Positions 61,111-64,000 of a stretch of 64,000 nucleotides of DNA are shown piece by piece. The translations under genes were made by a program, and so were the position numbers. Numbering within the stretch: the stretch's first letter is position 1; each line of letters begins with the position of its first letter. The notes below the pieces were generated by a model. The model worked only from the letters and a program-made list of their open reading frames with translations, was not told the origin of the DNA and did not search any database. Origin of the DNA: Knoellia sp. S7-12 (GTDB taxonomy: Bacteria; Actinomycetota; Actinomycetes; Actinomycetales; Dermatophilaceae); the NCBI RefSeq assembly GCF_040518285.1, contig NZ_CP155449.1, forward strand, positions 1,736,001-1,800,000, written 5' to 3'.

Positions 61111-62551
61111 GAATGTTGCCGTGGTCGCCTCGGCGTTGGGGCGCCTCGGCGATCGCGCTGGCCAGGGCGGAACGGGTCACGTTGGGCTCGACGATCTCGT
61201 CGACGACCCCGATCTCGACGGCGCGCGCAAGGCCACCGGAGAGGCGGTCGTGCTCCTCGGCGAGTTGCTGCTCCACCGCGGCACGATCGGCGTCATCGAC
61301 CTCAGCGAGGCGACGACGGTGCAGGATGCGGATCGCCGCGACCGAACCCATGACCGCGACGTGCGCGGTGGGCCAGGCGAAGACCTTGGTGGCGCCGAGC
61401 GAGCGGGCATTCATCGCGATGTAGGCACCGCCGTAGGTCTTGCGGGTCACGAGGGTCACCCGAGGCACGACAGCCTCGGCGAACGCGTGCAGCAACTTGG
61501 CCCCGCGCCGGACGACACCGTCCCACTCCTGGCCGACACCCGGTAGGTAGCCGGGGACGTCGACGAGGACGATGAGCGGCACCCCGAACGCGTCGCACAT
61601 GCGCACGAATCGAGCAGCCTTCTCGGCCGATGGGGAGTCGAGGCAACCACCGAGGCGCATCGGGTTGTTGGCGATGACGCCGACCGTGCGGCCACCGAAG
61701 CGACCGAGCTGCGTGACGATGTTCGGAGCCCAACGCGGGTGCAGCTCAATGGAATCGGCGCCCTTGTCGAGGACGTTGTCGACGACTGGGTGCACGTCGT
61801 AGGCGCGCTTGGCGGATTCGGGGAAGGTCGCCTCGAGGTCGAAGTCCTCGACCTTGGAGACGTCGAGCGTCCCCTGATCGGCGAGCAGCGAGCACAGCTG
61901 GCGACCGCGCTCGTAGGCCTGCTCGGTCGAGTCGGTGACGATGTGGACGACACCGCTGCGGCGACCGTGCGGTTCAGGCCCGCCGAGGCGCAGGGCATCG
62001 ACGTTCTCACCAGTGACCGAGCGGACGACGTCAGGTCCGGTGACGAAGATCCGCCCGTCCGGAGCGAGGATGACGATGTCGGTCAGGGCGGGACCATAGG
62101 CCGCGCCGCCGGCTGCCGCGCCGATGACGACCGAGATCTGGGGGATCTTGCCCGACGCCCGGGTCATGATCGCGAAGACCAAACCCACGGCGTGCAGGCT
62201 CACGACACCCTCGGGAAGGCGTGCGCCTCCGGAGTGCCAAATGCCGACGACGGGTATGCCGTCCTCAAGCGCTCGCTCGTAGGCAGCCACGACGACCTTG
62301 CAACCGGCGATGCCCATGGCGCCGCCCATGATGGTGGCGTCGGAGCAGAAGGCCACCGCACGCACGCCCTGGCAGGTGCCGACGGCGGCGAGCATGCCCG
62401 AGTCGTCCTCGGGGGTGATCAGCTCGACCGAGCCGTCGTCGAAGTACGCCTCGAGCCGCAGCCGCGGGTTGCGCGGGTCGGTGGCCCGGTCGGGCTTGGG
62501 CTTCGTCGCAGCGGACGCGGTTGCTGAGGACTCGTTGGGCTGGCGCGACAT
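61103..62551 (-). CDS. accD: Acyl-CoA carboxylase carboxyltransferase (beta) subunit
   Basis: 482 residues, crotonase-like carboxyltransferase pair. N-terminal half: TIMGGAMGIAGCKVVVAAYE, GGARLPEGVVSLHAVG, GAAAGGAAYGPALTDIVI; C-terminal half: FGGRTVGVIANNPMRLGG, VPGYLPGVGQEWDGVVRRGA, LVTRKTYGGAYIAMNARSLG, AVMGSVAAI. Position after fabF matches the accD6-type subunit that makes malonyl-CoA for fatty acid synthesis with a biotinylated AccA. Its start overlaps the fabF stop by one base. The stop codon lies in the 44-bp repeat. Confidence 0.92.
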   Translation of the reverse strand: MSRQPNESSATASAATKPKPDRATDPRNPRLRLEAYFDDGSVELITPEDDSGMLAAVGTCQGVRAVAFCSDATIMGGAMGIAGCKVVVAAYERALEDGIPVVGIWHSGGARLPEGVVSLHAVGLVFAIMTRASGKIPQISVVIGAAAGGAAYGPALTDIVILAPDGRIFVTGPDVVRSVTGENVDALRLGGPEPHGRRSGVVHIVTDSTEQAYERGRQLCSLLADQGTLDVSKVEDFDLEATFPESAKRAYDVHPVVDNVLDKGADSIELHPRWAPNIVTQLGRFGGRTVGVIANNPMRLGGCLDSPSAEKAARFVRMCDAFGVPLIVLVDVPGYLPGVGQEWDGVVRRGAKLLHAFAEAVVPRVTLVTRKTYGGAYIAMNARSLGATKVFAWPTAHVAVMGSVAAIRILHRRRLAEVDDADRAAVEQQLAEEHDRLSGGLARAVEIGVVDEIVEPNVTRSALASAIAEAPQRRGDHGNIPL

Positions 62552-63795
62552 CAGGCGCTCTTCACGGTGAGGGCCACGTTGTGACCGCCGAAGCCGAACG
62601 AGTTGTTGAGCGCCGCGATGTCGCCGTCGGGAAGCGTGCGGTGCTCGCCTCGAACGACGTCGAGTGGGATCGCCGGGTCGAGGTTCTCGATGTTGATCGT
62701 CGCGGGGGCGATGCGGTGGTGCACGGAGAGGATGGTGAACAGCGCCTCGAGTGCACCGGCGGCACCGAGGAGGTGCCCGGTCATCGACTTCGTGCCGCTG
62801 ACGCACATGCCGTCGGTGGCGTCGCCGAAGGCCCGGCGGATGGCCTTGGCCTCGGCGATGTCACCCACCGGGGTCGACGTCGCGTGCGCGTTGATGTGGA
62901 CGATGTCCTTGGCGGTCAGCCCGGCGCGCGCGACGGCTTCCTTCATGGCGCGAGAGGCCCCGGCACCCTCGGGATCGGGCGCGGTGATGTGGTGGGCGTC
63001 GGACGACATCCCGGCAGCCGAGAGCTCGGCATAGATCCGGGCGCCGCGGGCCTTGGCGTGCTCCTCGGATTCGAGGACGATGACGGCGGCACCCTCGCCC
63101 ATGACGAAGCCGTCACGGTCGGTGTCATAGGGGCGTGAGGCGTGCGTCGGGTCGTCGTTGCGGGTCGACAGTGCCTGCATCTGGGTGAAGCCAGCGAAGG
63201 GCAGCGGGTGGATCGCGGCCTCGGTGCCACCGGCGACGACGATGTCCGCGCGGCCGAGGCGGATCTGGTCCATGGCAAGGGCCATCGACTCAGCGCCGGA
63301 TGCGCAGGCTGAGACGGCCGTGTGGGCGCCGGCGCGGGCGCCGAGCGCGAGTGAGACATTGCCGCTGCTCGTGTTGGGCATGAGCATCGGGACGGCGAGC
63401 GGGAAGACGCGACGCACGCCCTTCTCCCGCAGGTTGTCCCACTGGTCGAGGAGGGTGTGGACGCCACCGATGCCGGTGCCGATCGCGACCATGAAGCGCT
63501 CGGGGTCGACCTCGGGTGAACCGGCGTCGGCCCAGGCCTCTCGCGAGGCCACCATGGCGTACTGGGCGCTCGGGTCCATCCGGCGGCACTCGACCTTGGT
63601 GAGCACCTCCTCGGGGGACGTGTGGATCGAGGCGGCAAAGGTGACGGGCAGTTCGTACTTCTCCACCCACTCCTGGGCCAGGGTGCGGGCACCCGACGTG
63701 CCGGCGAGGATCGCTTCCCACGTCTGGGTGATCGTCCCGCCAAGCGGGGTGGTTGCTCCAAGACCCGTGACGACGACGCGACGTTCGGTGCTCAT
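62551..63795 (-). CDS. fabF: Beta-ketoacyl-ACP synthase II
   Basis: 414 residues of thiolase fold. Catalytic triad Cys in TAVSACASGAES, His in HINAHATSTPVGD and His in NSFGFGGHN; also GTGIGGVHTLLDQWDNLREK and KSMTGHLLGAAGALEA. Elongates acyl-ACP with malonyl-ACP. ATG 63795 has AAGGAG 8 bases upstream. It follows acpP by 79 bp and overlaps accD, the actinobacterial fabD-fabH-acpP-fabF-accD order. Confidence 0.95.
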   Translation of the reverse strand: MSTERRVVVTGLGATTPLGGTITQTWEAILAGTSGARTLAQEWVEKYELPVTFAASIHTSPEEVLTKVECRRMDPSAQYAMVASREAWADAGSPEVDPERFMVAIGTGIGGVHTLLDQWDNLREKGVRRVFPLAVPMLMPNTSSGNVSLALGARAGAHTAVSACASGAESMALAMDQIRLGRADIVVAGGTEAAIHPLPFAGFTQMQALSTRNDDPTHASRPYDTDRDGFVMGEGAAVIVLESEEHAKARGARIYAELSAAGMSSDAHHITAPDPEGAGASRAMKEAVARAGLTAKDIVHINAHATSTPVGDIAEAKAIRRAFGDATDGMCVSGTKSMTGHLLGAAGALEALFTILSVHHRIAPATINIENLDPAIPLDVVRGEHRTLPDGDIAALNNSFGFGGHNVALTVKSA

Positions 63796-63874
63796 GGCGA
63801 TGACTCCTTGACGTGGGGTGGTGTCCCGGCGCCGCCCCCACATCGTGAGGACGGCGCCGACGGAACAGCTGAGA

Positions 63875-64000
63875 TCAGCTCTGGCTGGACTTGATGAACG
63901 TGACGGCGTCGCCGACGGTGCGGAGGTTCTTGACCTCGTCGTCGGGGATGCGCACGCCGAACTTCTCCTCGGCGTTGACGACGATCGTCATCATCGACAG
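63875..64000 (-). CDS. acpP: Acyl carrier protein, C-terminal part (5' end outside window)
   Basis: Reading in from the window edge on the reverse strand gives 41 residues, LSMMTIVVNAEEKFGVRIPD followed by DEVKNLRTVGDAVTFIKSSQ and a final S: helices II and III of ACP. The phosphopantetheine serine of the DSL motif lies directly outside the window (the visible sequence begins at its Leu). First visible gene of the operon continuing into fabF. Confidence 0.93.
   Translation of the reverse strand: MSMMTIVVNAEEKFGVRIPDDEVKNLRTVGDAVTFIKSSQS

Overview
The window is a piece of a high-GC Gram-positive chromosome. Gene content and order point to Actinomycetota, order Micrococcales, most likely family Intrasporangiaceae (Janibacter, Knoellia, Phycicoccus or Tetrasphaera-like). 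The reasons are DUF3145, the acpP-fabF-accD fatty acid cluster, the dnaJ-rsmE-HIT-phoH-ybeY-corC-era and recO-uppS orders, a SigE-family sigma factor with a membrane partner, and very dense ATGA-overlapped operons. This placement rests on recognised protein families and not on a search. There is no rRNA, CRISPR array or prophage.

1-7.5 kb is a housekeeping run (end of dnaJ, rsmE, a SigE-type sigma factor with a GerMN/Gmad2 membrane protein, HIT, phoH, ybeY, corC-like, era). 7.6-10.6 kb holds a BCCT osmolyte carrier and asd. 10.6-16.8 kb is a TetR-controlled catabolic cluster: a PLP fold-III enzyme diverges from an FAD lactone oxidase, an MFS carrier and an aldehyde dehydrogenase, and two matching palindromic operators are visible. 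16.9-20.5 kb has a dimethylargininase, an ASCH/HhH protein and leuA with a Leu-rich leader peptide. 20.5-30.6 kb has a giant secreted phosphodiester glycosidase/phosphoesterase, a two-component system diverging from two small envelope genes, an AlkB-like protein, a Tat-exported M15 peptidase and a hypothetical.

30.6-38.5 kb starts with recO and uppS and continues as a zinc locus: a permease, a TIGR03943 protein, zur and znuB-znuC-znuA, with a perfect Zur-type palindrome over the znuA promoter. Inside it sits a DUF559-like nuclease gene bracketed by two copies of the same long hairpin, which looks like a small mobile cassette. 38.5-53.5 kb has glyS, a CNNM/CBS protein, a flavin monooxygenase/reductase pair, a sigma-factor/membrane/beta-propeller fusion, a sulfurtransferase, dusB, dgt and dnaG. 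53.6-58.8 kb has tRNA-Asn, the gluABCD glutamate importer (reverse strand), a CAT-anticodon tRNA and an IS481-family element inserted directly behind that tRNA. 58.8-64 kb has a secreted propeller protein, DUF3145, a 44-bp tandem repeat, and accD-fabF-acpP (acpP cut by the window edge).

Signals the gene list does not explain are: (1) the DUF559 cassette with duplicated hairpins; (2) several long stem-loops directly behind stop codons, each with its own arm sequence; (3) a strongly over-represented word GTATGCC/GGCATAC scattered over both strands and into intergenic DNA; (4) the one-protein sigma-membrane-propeller fusion; (5) the 44-bp tandem array at the accD stop codon.
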